A stretch of DNA of 64,000 bases from Eledone cirrhosa (GCA_964016885.1 OZ024743.1:191184892-191248891), one strand, 5' to 3'; counted from the stretch's first letter, positions 13,715 to 25,398 are shown. Made by a program: numbers and translations. Notes: generated by a model not told the origin, from the letters alone.

Positions 13715-16388
13715 TCTTTCTTTATTTGCGACAGGGGCGTATAAAAATGGGACATTACAAGACGTGACGGCGGGGTTTTTACATAAAAATAACTTTAACA
13801 TTAATAAATAGCAATAAAATATATATAATAAAATAACAATTGAAATCCCCAATAGGGGGGACGTTACTGCAGGGTTGTTTTACACCCCGTGGATAGAACA
13901 ACCCTCAACACCGGAACACGTTTTGTAGGTGTTCTTGTCTTCCCTCTGTTTGTCTTCCTCAACCTACAGGTTTATATACAGAGAAGGCCCATTCACTCGG
14001 GCCATTTCCATCACATTCACCCACCTTTCAGCGAATTTAATGGGGTGTAGCACCTCTCTCTCCACTTTCACCTTCCTTCTGAAGTGATACTTAAAGAAGG
14101 GGATAAGTTGTTGTCCGGAGAGAACGGCGTTTGCCCTCACTCCTTTTAACCTCGTCCACCATATTACCTCTTTCGCCATAGCCACCAGACAGAGAAAAAC
14201 CGTCTCTCCTCTCCTTCGGTCTTAAATGAAGGCGGCGGGGTGATCCTCATGATGAACTCGGCTGACAACTGGATGCGTCCCACACGTGACAGTAGCTGTT
14301 CGACATAATTCCACAGGTTGGTCACCCCTGGGCACTGAACAAATGCGTGCAGAACGGTTTTGAAATCCTGCTCGCATCTTGGACAGGTCCTTTTAGCAGG
14401 ATCTTTGCCAGGGCGTCCGTGCCAGTAGAATTTGTCTCGAACTGGTAGAATTCCTCGGTAGCACTGCCAGGCCAGAGACCTCTGGAAGTTATCCATAGGT
14501 CCTGGACGGAAAGTCCTCCCGAACAGACTGGTCAGTTCGTCCTCCTCGATGCGTAGAGTTTCCCGAGAACGTCGTCGCACTTAAATCCACTAATCCCCTA
14601 TAGAATGCCGAAGTGGAGTCTCCGGTGATTGCCGTTTTCGCTTGGTAGAGGGCTGTGAGTGCCTGTAGGCACTCGAGGTGCCAGGCACCCATTTTCGGTC
14701 TTCGCTTGATCCAGGGCTGCATCTCTGTTAGTGGGACGAGTTGTGGAAGAGATTGTCTCACAAATGACAGCCACACCGGTTCACCGGTCAGGAATACCTG
14801 GAGATGGCGTAGCCTCAGCGCGTGTTTGCGCACACCAGCCACGGCATGCCCAGCCCTCCGTTAGAAGGGCATTGACAGCAGATGGATCTCCTCACCAATA
14901 GAGCCTGTTTCTTCCAGAGGAACTTGAAGAGTAGGCGTTCCATTTTGGTAAGGTAATCGTGGGGGCAAGGCACGACTGTCAAGCGGTAGTAGATTACGGA
15001 TGCTATGTAAGTGTTCGCCACCTCCTTCCGTCGGAAGGCATGGGTTTGCCTCTCCATGTGCCGAGTTGCAAACCGACAGACTTGTTTGGGTTTAGTCTTG
15101 CTCCTGTCAACATTTCGTATTCCTGTAATAGGTTGCCGATTACCCCAATTTCCGAGGTTTTCGACACCATTACGGTTATGTCGTCGGCATAGGCGGGCGC
15201 TGCTTTCCGCAGTCCTGGTTCGATCGGGATGCCCTGCAACAGCTTCAACTTCCGCAGTAACGGCTTGAGAGTCAGTACATACATAATGGAGGAGAGAAGC
15301 CATCGCTGACGGATGGAATGCTTGATTTGGAATTGCTCTGATAGGTAGCCATTCACCTTGACTACCGAGCAGATGCTGGTGTACATGGCAGCAATTCAGC
15401 CTCTGAAGACGGGACCGAAACCGGCCGCCTTGAGAACTGCTTCCAAGTATTGATGGCCGACCCTATCAAATGCCTTAGATTGATCTAAATTGATCAGAGC
15501 CCCACCGAAGCCAGGTTTACACCCAACCTTCTCTATGACGTTATGCATGAGGTGGAGGTTGTCGTGTATGGACCTGGTCGGGATTGTACACGTTTGCGCT
15601 TCCCCTACCAGGTTCTTGACTAGCGCCATCCTCGCTGCTAACACCTTGGCCAAAATCTTTAACTCTGTGTTGAGCAGAGGAATGGGCCTGAAATTGCCTA
15701 TCTCATCCTCCTTGCTCTCACCTTTCTTGATCAGCGTTACTACGCCTCTGCCTACAGTACTGGGAATCCTCCCGTTCTGCTGCCAGTTGCAGTAGACCGC
15801 TTCGAGAACGCCAGAGAACATGTCTGGCATGCCTATGTAAAAGTCGTAGGGTAGACCATCTAAACCTGTGTGATTTGCGTTTCCCGCAGCGGCCTAGGGC
15901 ATCTTCTATTTCGCCCGCTGTGATCCGCCTTTCGCAGCTCTCCGCATACTTGCTCGAGATTCGTGGTACGCCGTCGAGGTAGGAGCCGAAGTTCATCACC
16001 TCGCTCGATGAACCGCTTTGCCCGAAAAGCCTGTGTAAAATGCTGCCGCAAGGCCGTGCACAGCTGCTTCGATTCAAGTATAATGCGACCATCTTTGTCT
16101 TGCAAAGACCGAATTGTGGATTTGTTGCCACTTTTCGCCTCAGCCACTCGGACCCAACTAACAGCTTTGGCTCCCTCGTTTTTTGGAGCACGTGTTCTAC
16201 TTCTGACAATACAACCTTCGTGTTTCACGTTGAAGAACTGGTCTAGTGGCGTTCTCGCCGCTAACACGCCAGCTGTACTGCCAATCCTAAAGCGCCCCTT
16301 CTATTTTAGCTACCAGTATCCGGGTCCCTGTCTATGTGTTCTATCAAGGTTGACTACGCAGGTGACTAATTTGTAGTCTGAATAGGCA
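13714..16388 (-). mobile_element. Tx1-type LINE, decayed copy E
   Basis: A 5'-truncated minus-strand LINE starting in the endonuclease/RT junction. On the element strand a [11 protein letters not shown] block near 16370 matches the end of the endonuclease of the LINE at 27-31 kb. The 3' untranslated part ends in AAATAAAGAAAG followed by (TATC)n. Beyond the 5' end lie (TA)n and then (GATA)n. It is clearly diverged from copies A-C and closer to copy D in the C-terminal region. Confidence 0.8.
13964..16376 (-). pseudogene. Tx1-type ORF2 remnant (RT and C-terminal zinc finger)
   Basis: Pieces in all three minus frames line up with LINE A ORF2. RT finger block GNFRPIPLLNTELKILAKVLA and motif A LINLDQSKAFDRVGH lie in 15396-15830; motif C YADDITVMV lies in 15003-15386. 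The WKKQALLVRRSICCQ region is in 14815-15303. The CPRCEQDFKTVLHAFVQCP zinc finger (CX2CX8HX4C) is in 14164-14580. The last frame ends ARVNGPSLYINL at 13964. At least five frame changes separate these blocks, and a segment after GYW is deleted. It is not functional. Confidence 0.85.
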
Positions 16389-16400
16389 ACCATGTGCATT

Positions 16401-16549
<149 letters not shown>

Positions 16550-16580
16550 TGCTTAGTGTTTGCGGTCACGAAAATAAGTG

Positions 16581-16688
<108 letters not shown>

Positions 16689-16779
16689 TTAGGTTAATAG
16701 GAGTTAGGTATTGTATACCCGTGTCCCATTAAGGTATTGGCAGCATAATAATTAGCTCTATGCTTTGGAGCAGAGCCGT

Positions 16780-17128
16780 ATATATGATAAAGAACACAAG
16801 AGCGTCTACAACATCAAAAGATTTTTATTGGCTTACAATGTTTCTTCCTTACGTTACCGTACGATTCGTCAGAGCTATAAAAGGGGTTTGATTGGTGTTA
16901 TGGACTCTACCAACCAAACATTCAAGAACAAAGAGTAAAGATAGTAAAGAGCAAAAGTAGGGGACGATAAGTCTAATTTTGGTGCGGGAGGGTGGGGTGT
17001 GGGTCCTTGTTTACTAGCTGCGGTCATATTCATTCCCGGGAGTCGAATGGTTAGCTGAACCATAGATGGGGTGGCGTCGATAGTATGGTGCAGAGGGTGT
17101 GCAGAGGCCACACAGACACAACGGGCAT

Positions 17129-17163
<35 letters not shown>

Positions 17164-18272
17164 CGGAGGAGAAAGTACATGAGGTAATTAGAAATGGAAA
17201 AAGAGTATCTATAATTAATAATGTATAATAAGGCATGGGGAAGATTACACTATAATAAGGTATAAAATTAAGAATAATGTAAAATATAAAGGAGGATAAA
17301 AGTGGAAATAATAAAGATAAAAAATATATATGTAAAAAAAAATATATAGAGAATATATAAAGAAATATAAGCGAGTATTTGGAGGGGAAAACACAATGTA
17401 AAAAAACCGATTTTTTCAAATAAAAATAAAAATATTATAATTATGGGGGGAGAAAACGGGATAGAGAAATATTATCAAATGTGATTAGTTGAGAGAATAT
17501 AAGATGATAATATTTATGTCAAGTTTATACATCTTAATAATAATATATTCTCCCAACTAATCACATTTGATCATATTTCTCTATCCCGTTTTCTCCCCCA
17601 TAATTATAATATTTTTATTTTTATTTGAAAAAATCGGTTTTTTTACATTGTGTTTTCCCTTCCAAATACTCGCTTATATTTCTTTATATATTCTCTATAT
17701 ATTTTTTTTACATATATATCTTTTATCTTTATTATTTTCACTTTTATCCTCCTTTATATTTTACCTTATTCTTACTTTTATACCTTATTATAGTGTAATC
17801 TTCCCCATGCCTTATTATACATTATTAATTATACATTATTAATTATTACTCTTTTTCCATTTCTAATTACTTCATGTACTTTCTCCTCCGTTATATATAT
17901 ATATATATATATTGTATGCCCTTTGTGTCTGTGTGGTGTGTGGCCTCTGCACACCCTCTGCACCATACTATCGACGCCACCCCATCTATGGTTCAGCTAA
18001 CCACTCGACTCCCGGGAATGAATATGACTGCAGCTAGTAAACAAGGACCCACACCCCACCCTCCCGCACCAAAATTAGACTTATCGTCCCCTACTTTTGC
18101 TCTTTACTCTCTTTACTCTTTGTTCTTGAATGTTTGGTTGGTAGAGTCCATAACACCAATCAAACCGCCTTTATAGCTCTGACGAATCGTACGGTTACGT
18201 AAGGAAGAAACATTGTAAGCCAATAAAAATCTGTTGATGTTGTAGACGCTCTTGTGTTCTTTATCATATATA
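16780..18272. repeat. Giant foldback, 730-bp arms
   Basis: Arms 16780-17501 and 17544-18272 are near-perfect reverse complements around a 42-bp spacer. Both outer ends read TATATGATAAAGAACACAAG into the unit. Each arm carries a (TA)n tract (about 17131-17162 and 17892-17912) at the mirrored position. The right arm has CTGACGA (18179-18185), a TACG/CGTA hairpin and GAAAC (18207-18211), which resembles a hammerhead core. Mirrored ORFs of about 100 codons in the arms (TIDATPSMVQLT...) have no recognised family. No transposase is visible. Confidence 0.9.
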
Positions 18273-18274
18273 TA

Positions 18275-19199
18275 TATATGAATTATAAGAATCAAAGAAT
18301 TGTTCAAAACATTTTTATGCTTACAACTGTTTCCTCCAAACCGAGGTTTGGATTCTTCGGAGCAATTTATTTTTGAATGAACACTTATATGACCTCCTTT
18401 TAACCCAAGAGACATACAGATACATATGCAAATATTATGGGTCAACATTCATTACAGCATTTAGAGTGGCAGTACACACTTAGAGATTACATTCATATTA
18501 AAAGATACAATCAAAAATACAGGTTAAAATACAACATGAAAATAAGCGGTTATATAGTTCAAAGGTTATATGTGTGGCAAGCACGTGCGTCTTGTTTATA
18601 TAGTGTGGCAGAGAGTTACGTGTAGTAGAAGCACTTAAGCAGGTAAACAAGGGTTTTAGGTTGGTTGATCTGGTGACAAATTCTTTATATGATTGTTATA
18701 GTCTGTGTGTGGAGAAATAATATAAGCATTACACTATTTTTAATGCTTATATTATTTCTCCACACACAGACTATAACAATCCTATAAAGAATTTGTCACC
18801 AGATCAACCAACCTAACACCCTTGTTTACCTGCTTAAGTGCTTCTACTACACGTAACTCTCTGCCACACTATATAAACAAGACGCACGTGCTTGCCACAC
18901 ATATAACCTTTGAACTATATAACCGCTTATTTTCATGTTGTATTTTAACCTGTATTTTTTATTGTATCTTTTAATATGAATGTAATCTCTAAGTGTGTAC
19001 TGCCACTCTAAATGCTGTAATGAATGTTGACCCACAATATTTGCATATGTATCTGTATGTCTCTTGGGTGAAAAGGAAGTCATATAAGTGTTCATTCAAT
19101 AATAAATTGCTCCGAAGAATCCAAACCTCGGTTTGGAGGAAACAGTTGTAAGCATAAAAATGTTTTGAACAGTTCTTTGATTCTTATAATTCATATATC
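18275..19199. repeat. Foldback, 455-bp arms with 9-base loop
   Basis: Left arm to 18731 and right arm from 18741 are near-perfect reverse complements. Outer ends are GAATTATAAGAATC and its complement. Both arms encode the same 62-residue frame (starting MGQHSLQHLEWQ on the left arm, plus strand; the right-arm copy on the minus strand). The right arm carries CCGAAGA (19112-19118), an 8-bp stem TCCAAACC/GGTTTGGA and GAAAC (19139-19143), a hammerhead-like core. It abuts the larger palindrome to its left. Confidence 0.9.
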
Positions 19200-19359
19200 T
19201 GCTCTGTAAATCATCTGATGTTTTTACATTGAGCTACTTAACTTACTGGTAATAAGGTAATAATATATTACTGCCTACCACGATTTAGGGTATGTATAAA
19301 AATATATATAACTGCAAAAGGTTTTGGTATTTACATAACTATAAATAGTATAATTAATA

Positions 19360-19499
<140 letters not shown>

Positions 19500-19954
19500 A
19501 GGTCTAACAAATAGAGAAAAAGTTTTAAAATAAATTTTAAAAAATTCGACGTACTTACTATATGTGCCTTTACCGCGGTTTCATGCTCCAGAATAAACGG
19601 AAAATCCAAGCGGATTTTCATTAAGAAAGAAGCAATCTTCGGAAGGCTCTTCTCCTTCGGAGAATATAAAATTCCCGAGTTCAAATCACAAACTTACGCC
19701 ATACAAAACCATTCCCAAAATGAGAGCAAATGATGAATGAAAGAAATAATTTTGTCTGGTGCCGTGTACAAAGACAAAAGGCGGGTGGACAGGTCAATGT
19801 CCTGCACTAGAAATATCAGCAGCCAAACGGCCAAAATGTTATCTCTACCTTAAGGGGAGATCAATAATAATAAAGTATGAATTTCTTCGTGTAAAAAATA
19901 CATATAGGAGGACAAGTATTATCCAACCGTATGCCAATGTGGTTCTAGCCGTAG

Positions 19955-20039
19955 GCTAAAACTATCCATAATAAGAAGTATTCACAACCTCTAACTGGAT
20001 TACCTATAACGATATTTTGTTATCCTTTATATATATATA

Positions 20040-20108
<69 letters not shown>

Positions 20109-20180
20109 GATAACAAAATATCGTTATAGGTAATCCAGTTAGAGGTTGTGAAACTTATTATTATGGATAGTTTTAGCCTG
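19955..20180. repeat. Foldback with (TA)n loop
   Basis: Arms about 19958-20032 and 20100-20178 are reverse complements: AACTATCCATAATAA at the outer left, TTATTATGGATAGTT at the outer right. The 70-bp loop is (TA)n. Flanks on both sides still show weak symmetry (CCGTAGGCTAAA against TTTAGCCTGCGG). Confidence 0.85.
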
Positions 20181-20430
20181 CGGCGTTGTTTGACTCATCA
20201 AGAGGTTTACGTAGATGACGAGTTTGTCATTTAACTTGCATTCCTATGTAATTCCATATTTTCAATCAACAGTTTCTGAAGATCTAATCGAGCTAACATC
20301 GTATTTAACATTGAGTGGCATTGCTTCTAGTATTCAGCAATTTTTAGACATCTTTATTAGTGAAACAATTGTTAGACTGTAAATAAATCCCCTTTTTTGT
20401 ACTGTTGACCATGTTATTCTCCACTTTTTC

Positions 20431-20432
<2 letters not shown>

Positions 20433-20487
<55 letters not shown>

Positions 20488-20520
20488 GGGGGGTACCTGT
20501 GTGTGTGTACTTGTGTGTGT
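20433..20520. repeat. (TA)n followed by (GT)n-like tract
   Basis: About 46 bp of TA continuing into GT-rich sequence with a GGGGGGG interruption. Confidence 0.9.
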
Positions 20521-20794
20521 GTAGTGGACGGAGACACAAAGGAACAAATACGAAATAATGATAGAAAGCGCTAAAAGTAATGCTCAAAACTGAAATTTAG
20601 TCCATAAACTATTTCATAAAATGTTAGAGTGGGGAAGCATTTATAATCCTTTCCTCTACTTTCCTATACATCCACATCTGCTCTTTTTTACCTTTGTTTC
20701 ATTACGTAATTTTGTTTTTATTTTTATTTTTCTTCATATCATCTAAACTATAATAAAGCAAATGCTGCGGAACTGTGTACGGTTTATTTCTTTT

Positions 20795-21170
20795 AATCCA
20801 GTTAGTAAAATAAGTTGGATTACTTTGAATAAATAATTGTTTCTACTTTAGGCACAAGGCCAACAATTACCCAGTGCATTACTGGTACTTTATTTTATTG
20901 ACCCCGTAAGGATGAAAGGCAAAGTCAACCTCGGCGGGATTTGAACTCAGATCGTAAAGGGACGTAACTATGTTGGAAAGCATGGCGTCCGACCTTCTAC
21001 CGATACTGCCAATCCACCGCCACTACTTTGAATAAATAATGAATGAATATTACATAATTTATGTACCTAATTTCGTAAACACAATTTCGTAAAAATAAAT
21101 AATTTAAAATTGACTTCTTTTCAAAGTTGCACTTCCGGTATATCGTCACCACCACCACCACTTCAACTAC
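20795..21170 (+). mobile_element. Old non-autonomous Helitron copy split by a SINE
   Basis: GTTAGTAAAATAAGTTGGATTACTTTGAATAA.. (20801 on) and, after the SINE, GAATGAATATTACATAATTTAT and CACTTCCGGT match the unit at 23605-23770. The SINE lies between these blocks. The assignment to Helitrons rests on the 3' end of the 23.6-24.1 kb copy. Confidence 0.5.
20838..21023 (-). mobile_element. SINE with intact target-site duplication
   Basis: A 186-bp minus-strand SINE. On its own strand it starts with GGCGGTGGATTGGCAGTAT, has a B-box-like GAGTTCAAATCC, then the CTTTGCCTTTCATCCTTACG core and the tail GTAGAAACA. A 17-bp duplication TACTTTGAATAAATAAT flanks it (20821-20837 and 21024-21040); on the element strand this begins ATTATT. 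The core is that of cephalopod Ceph-SINEs as I recall them. Confidence 0.9.
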
Positions 21171-22050
21171 TATATATATAGAAAGAGAGAGTGTGTGATG
21201 AGAGAGACAGAGAGATTATGATTTTCTACACGCTGATGCGTATGAGTGTGCACCTACATACATCTATATGTATGAGTATATAACTATTATGAGTATATAA
21301 CTATAATCGCGCAAACACAAACTTATATAAATACACACTCACGGATATAATTCACCCAAATACACATACATTCACACATACTTTCACACAAACATACATA
21401 CATTCACATATATCATAGGTTGAGTTATAAACTCAAAATAGCTATTTTTAGCGGCATGAGTATGAAACTCGCTAGGCGCTGCGACATGTGCGTTTACAAT
21501 AACAGCATATTTCTCTGTCTTCTTAGATCCTTTGAAGGTAAGAATTTTCCTGGATACCCGCAGATAAGCACAGGAGTTCTAGCTTTCACTTAATAATTCT
21601 AGCGAAACAGATTTTGTGTCTGTCCGGTTATCAAAGACTATTGCCCGATATAGGTTTGCTATTTTTATTGATTTATTACTTTAAATCGAGTCAGGCAAAC
21701 CATATTGTTTTAAATTATTATTTTTTCAACCTAGCTAACTTGGTCATTTGCAATTGGAACACAAGTATACTTATATATGTGTTCACCCCTCTCATATACC
21801 CAATTATATTACATTAACACATATACATTTACACAAACACACATATACAGACATGATAGCAGCGTTCGGTTTAATTGGAGATGGGAGGGTAAAACATGTG
21901 TAACGTTTTATTTATTTATTAACACTTTTTTTTTAAACTCATTCAATATAATGGTTACAGAACGAAAACACTAACAAATATAATATATACAAAGTAAAGC
22001 GAATGGAAAAAAAAAGAAAGAGAAAAAAATACACAAGTAGGTAATACACA
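21170..22050. other. AT-rich stretch, no gene recognised
   Basis: Short GA and CA runs near 21180-21210 and 21340-21420. No coding motif on either strand. Confidence 0.55.
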
Positions 22051-22148
22051 CATCTTAGACCACAGAACAATATGCAGGCGAACGAGTGGAAACGAGCCGC
22101 TGCCAGAGCATAAGATAGCAATATAGCGAGAAGGATTGGGAAACCTCT

Positions 22149-22560
22149 CTAATAATTTTTGAGGCAAGCCAGCACGCTCGCAGCGTTACCTGAGGTGATG
22201 GCGAGGCTGAGGTGCTGGAACAACCAAGTGCCCTCACGAGCATCACCAATTACCTCTGTTTGGCGAGCCGCCAGTGAAGATAAGAATCTCGCTGTCATTA
22301 GCCCGACTCCCGCAAACGTCTCAAATCCCACAGGCTGGATAATGTAGTTAGCTGACAGAACACGGTATTTTAGGACTTTGTTCCGTTCAGCTGCGGATAC
22401 TGTAGCTCTCGCCCTTACCGCTGTATCCAGTATGTGGGAAGAAGCAAAAGAGTCACTAACTGTGACGTCCCAGGTAAGGCACCTGCCTCTTGACCAGGAG
22501 CACAAAGTAAGACCATCAAGTCTTTTCCCATAAAGCCAGACGGTTCCAAAATTGAAAGGA
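22149..22560 (-). pseudogene. C-terminal fragment of a retroelement-associated ORF (WDVT family)
   Basis: On the minus strand the frame reads GKRLDGLTL..SW..GRCLTWDVTVSDS, then KVLKYR, QPVGFET, GDAREGTWLFQHLSLAI and SGNAASVLACL. I recognise this order (RPDG, WDVT, a KY-rich helix, ET, LFQRLSLAIQRGNA) from RT-linked proteins spread through invertebrate genomes. The charged DG..WDVT pattern suggests a nuclease-like fold, which is inference. The first Met at 22505 is not the real start, since similarity extends upstream to about 22560. The frame ends at the TAA near 22149, inside AT-rich sequence. Confidence 0.55.
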
Positions 22561-22756
22561 TGTTTGCCCAGGCCAAAACTCTTGATTGGTAATAGGACAG
22601 TGTGTGTATATGCGCACGCGTGAGTTTGTCGACCTTCTTAAATAAGAGACACGCGTGTGTGTGTCACTGTTTTTAAGTTAGACATATATATATGTTGTAT
22701 CCCTTTCCTTCCTTTTACACGCACATACATTCACACAAACACACATACACATTGCG

Positions 22757-23430
22757 TGATGGACGCGTGGACAGAAGTCCCTCAAATTTATATATATGTG
22801 AATGGAGTTCTACTGAAGCAGTTAGAGAAGTTCAAGTATCTTTGAGCCGTGTTCATAAGTGATGGAATGTAGGAGGCTGAATTAAGTGCAAGAATTGCAA
22901 AAGTTGGTGCAGTAAATTGCCATTCAGCAATTAGATGAAAAGGGGGGGGGGGTTTAAAAGCCAAACTCGCTGCCTTGCTGGTATTCCTGCCAAATCTTAC
23001 TGGGGATCATGAATCTTGAGTAACGACCAAAAGAATACAATTGCAAATAAAAGCGGCAGAAATGGGATTCCTCCGAAGGGTCTTCGGAGTAACGTTACTC
23101 GATAAAGTGCATAGCTCAGAGACCAGAGAGTCACACCTCGTAGAGCAGCTACTTCACCGAATTGAGAGATCACAACTCCGATATTTTGAGCATGTGGTTA
23201 GAATGTCTCAGTAAAGAATAGCTGGACCCATTTTACAGGCAAAACCAACCGGCAAGAGACCAAGATGTAGACCCTGAGCAAATAGTATGATAAGATCCAT
23301 GAGCTTGGCTGATTACGGTTTGGGATCCAGCTGGATCAATTGCGATGTTTACTACTGAAAGACTCACTGAAAGGAGTGTTTGAGAAGGACTCTGTCTCCA
23401 CGTCTCTCTCAGAAATAAGTGGGTGAAGAA
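22757..23430 (+). pseudogene. RTE-like LINE ORF, C-terminal remnant (copy 1)
   Basis: The plus-strand frames give LEKFKYL, ISDGM, LSARIAKVGAVN, then AAEMGFLRRVFGVTLLDKVHSSETRESHLVEQ, HRIERSQLRYFEHVVRMSQ and ILQAKPTGKRPR. This is the C-terminal part of a widespread endonuclease-RT LINE. Several stops and shifts break it. The coding end runs into AATAAGTGGGTGAAGAAGAAG, the same ending as the minus-strand copy at 45.2 kb, so the element tail is (GAA)n. Confidence 0.75.
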
Positions 23431-23439
23431 GAAGATATT

Positions 23440-23553
23440 GTCAATTTACTTTTCAATTTACATATATCTATATGCATATATATTTGTGTATAATACCAAT
23501 ATGCACACTACATATGCTAGCAGAAAACCGCCCGAGGGCGGATTTTTTACTAG
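23440..23553 (+). mobile_element. Helitron 3' terminus (copy 1)
   Basis: The last about 110 bp match the end of the unit at 23605-24082. The terminus has a CCGCCC-GA-GGGCGG hairpin (about 23528-23541), then eight bases and CTAG (23550-23553) followed by T. That is the standard Helitron 3' end. The rest of the copy is missing. Confidence 0.6.
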
Positions 23554-23599
23554 TAACTATAATAAAGGGAGGAGTGCGGGACTGCGTCCTGAATATTTT

Positions 23600-24082
23600 T
23601 TTTCCCGTTAGTAAAATAAGTTAGATTACTTTGAATAATCAATGAATGAATATTACATAATTTATCTACTAAATTTTGAAGCTGTTGATTAAACATAAAT
23701 ATTCTTATATATAATGATTGCTTATTTTAAGATTCACTTCTTTTAAAATTTTGAAATGTCTACACTTCCGGTTAGCGTTCGTTATATCATAACATTTATT
23801 ACATCGCTTATATAAACATCCATATATTTGCATCGTTATATAAGGTTTCATTACATTTCACCATAATGCAGTTTATATGTAATATCTTCTTTTTTAAATG
23901 TATCATGTATTAATTTATTGATTACAGAAGAGAGTGTAATACAGTTTTTCTTCAATTTCTGAGCATATTGTCAATTACGATTTTATTTGAAATATATCTA
24001 CATGCATGTATATTTTCGTATAATATAAATATACACACTACACATGCTAGCAGAAAACCACCGGAAGTGGTTTTTCTGCTAG
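23600..24082 (+). mobile_element. Non-autonomous Helitron (copy 2)
   Basis: A unit from about 23600 (CCCGTTAGTAAAATAAG) to CTAG at 24079-24082, followed by T. The end has an ACCAC/GTGGT hairpin (about 24059-24072). Its 5' half matches the SINE-split copy at 20.8 kb and its 3' end matches the terminus at 23553. No Rep or helicase is encoded, so movement would need a partner in trans. Confidence 0.55.
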
Positions 24083-24084
24083 TT

Positions 24085-24645
24085 TATGTAATTATCAATG
24101 GTTTTTAAGCGCTCTTTGTGAGTTCAACCACATGTATTTTGTATGATCATTCTGTAGCATCCACCACTGACATCGATGAATTGAAGTAATAATGTTTATG
24201 TTAATAGAAAGCTGTTAATAAAAGACGAAACATTTCCCGGAAGAAAAAAGTGTATAAAAAAACGAAAGTTGTGAGTATTGATATAAAAGTTTGTATTTGT
24301 AAAGATATTTTGAATTAGGTAGGTAATGTGTTTGAGGATTTTGCTATGACATGGTAGTTGTGATAAGGTAAGAGATACAGTGTAGTGATAAGCGAATCAT
24401 CAAATGCCTTATCTCTGAGATGTCGGGCCTTTACATTCACCATTATACAGAGTGCATCAGCGTTACAAGCGGCTTTCAAACGTAAATAGATATATTTTAT
24501 CATATGCATGGAAAACAATACATATTTTTTTTATATATATAAAGTGGGCGTTGCATTGAGTGGATTCTGCATACTAACAATATTACCAAATTTAGATAGG
24601 AAAGGAATAGGAATATATTAAATGCTGTTATATCAAATGTTGTTA
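24085..24645. other. AT-rich stretch, no gene recognised
   Basis: A 67-codon minus ORF (24315-24518) has no recognisable motif. Nothing else is supported. Confidence 0.5.
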
Positions 24646-24647
24646 GA

Positions 24648-24865
24648 GAGGTGAATTGGCAGAATCGTTAGTGTCCCGGACAAAATGATTTGTAGTATTT
24701 TGTTACCACCCTTCGCGTTCTGAGTTTAAATACCCCCCCCCCCCGATCAACTTTGCCTTTTATCATTCTTACTTGATGAAATAAAGTACCAATACTTGAT
24801 TGGTGGTCGATTTATTGATTCGCCTAACTGCTAAATTTACTGGTCTTGTATCTAAATTAAAAACC
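24648..24865 (+). mobile_element. SINE copy
   Basis: Plus-strand Ceph-type SINE, starting GAGGTGAATTGGCAGAATCG and carrying CAACTTTGCCTTTTATCATT and AAATAAAGTACCAA in the core. The tail CTTGTATCTAAATTAAAAACC is decayed. A C12 run replaces part of the B-box flank. Confidence 0.75.
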
Positions 24866-24867
24866 AA

Positions 24868-25010
24868 AGGTGGTGTATTAGCAGAATATTTAGACGATCC
24901 GGTAAAAGTTTAACACTATTTGTTTGGGTTCTATAATCTATGAGTTCAAATACCGCTCATGTTAAGTTTGTCTATTACCCTTCTTGTTTCTAAATCTCAA
25001 GCCATTACAT
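24868..25010 (+). mobile_element. SINE copy, shortened
   Basis: Starts GGTGGTGTATTAGCAGAATA directly after the previous SINE tail, has GAGTTCAAATACCG and GTTAAGTTTGTCTATTAC, then jumps to TTTCTAAATCTCAAGCCATTA. The central core is deleted. Confidence 0.55.
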
Positions 25011-25164
25011 TAAACATTTTTATTATATTAGAAAAATGGTACTTTGAAATTAATTATTTCTAATAATTTATTTGTATGAAATACATTGTCTACGTCAAAA
25101 AGAAGACGAAAAATTGCAAGGTTTTAAACTGAAAAAAGAGGAATGATTATTCTAAGCGTTTTAA

Positions 25165-25380
25165 GGGCGGTGGATTGGCAGTGTCGGTAGAGGCTCGGAC
25201 ATCATGTTTTGCAGCATAGAGTTATGGCTCTTTATTATCTGAGTTCAAATCTCGCCGAGGTTAACTTTGCCTTTCATCCTTACGATGTCGATAAAATAAA
25301 GTACCAGTCACGCACTAGGGTCGATTTAATTGACTTTCCCCTCCCCCCAAATTGTTGGCCTTGTGCCTAAATTAGAAACC
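25165..25380 (+). mobile_element. SINE copy, full length
   Basis: GGGCGGTGGATTGGCAGTGT start, B-box-like GAGTTCAAATCTCGCC, core CTTTGCCTTTCATCCTTACG and tail GGCCTTGTGCCTAAATTAG ending GAAACC. It joins ATTATT at 25381, which also begins the target of the next SINE. Confidence 0.85.
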
Positions 25381-25398
25381 ATTATTTACTGTTAGAAT

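Noticed and set aside
17051..17842. Long Phe/Ile/Leu-rich ORFs in the palindrome as membrane proteins
   Set aside because: They occur as mirror copies in both arms of AT-rich DNA and have no conserved motif.
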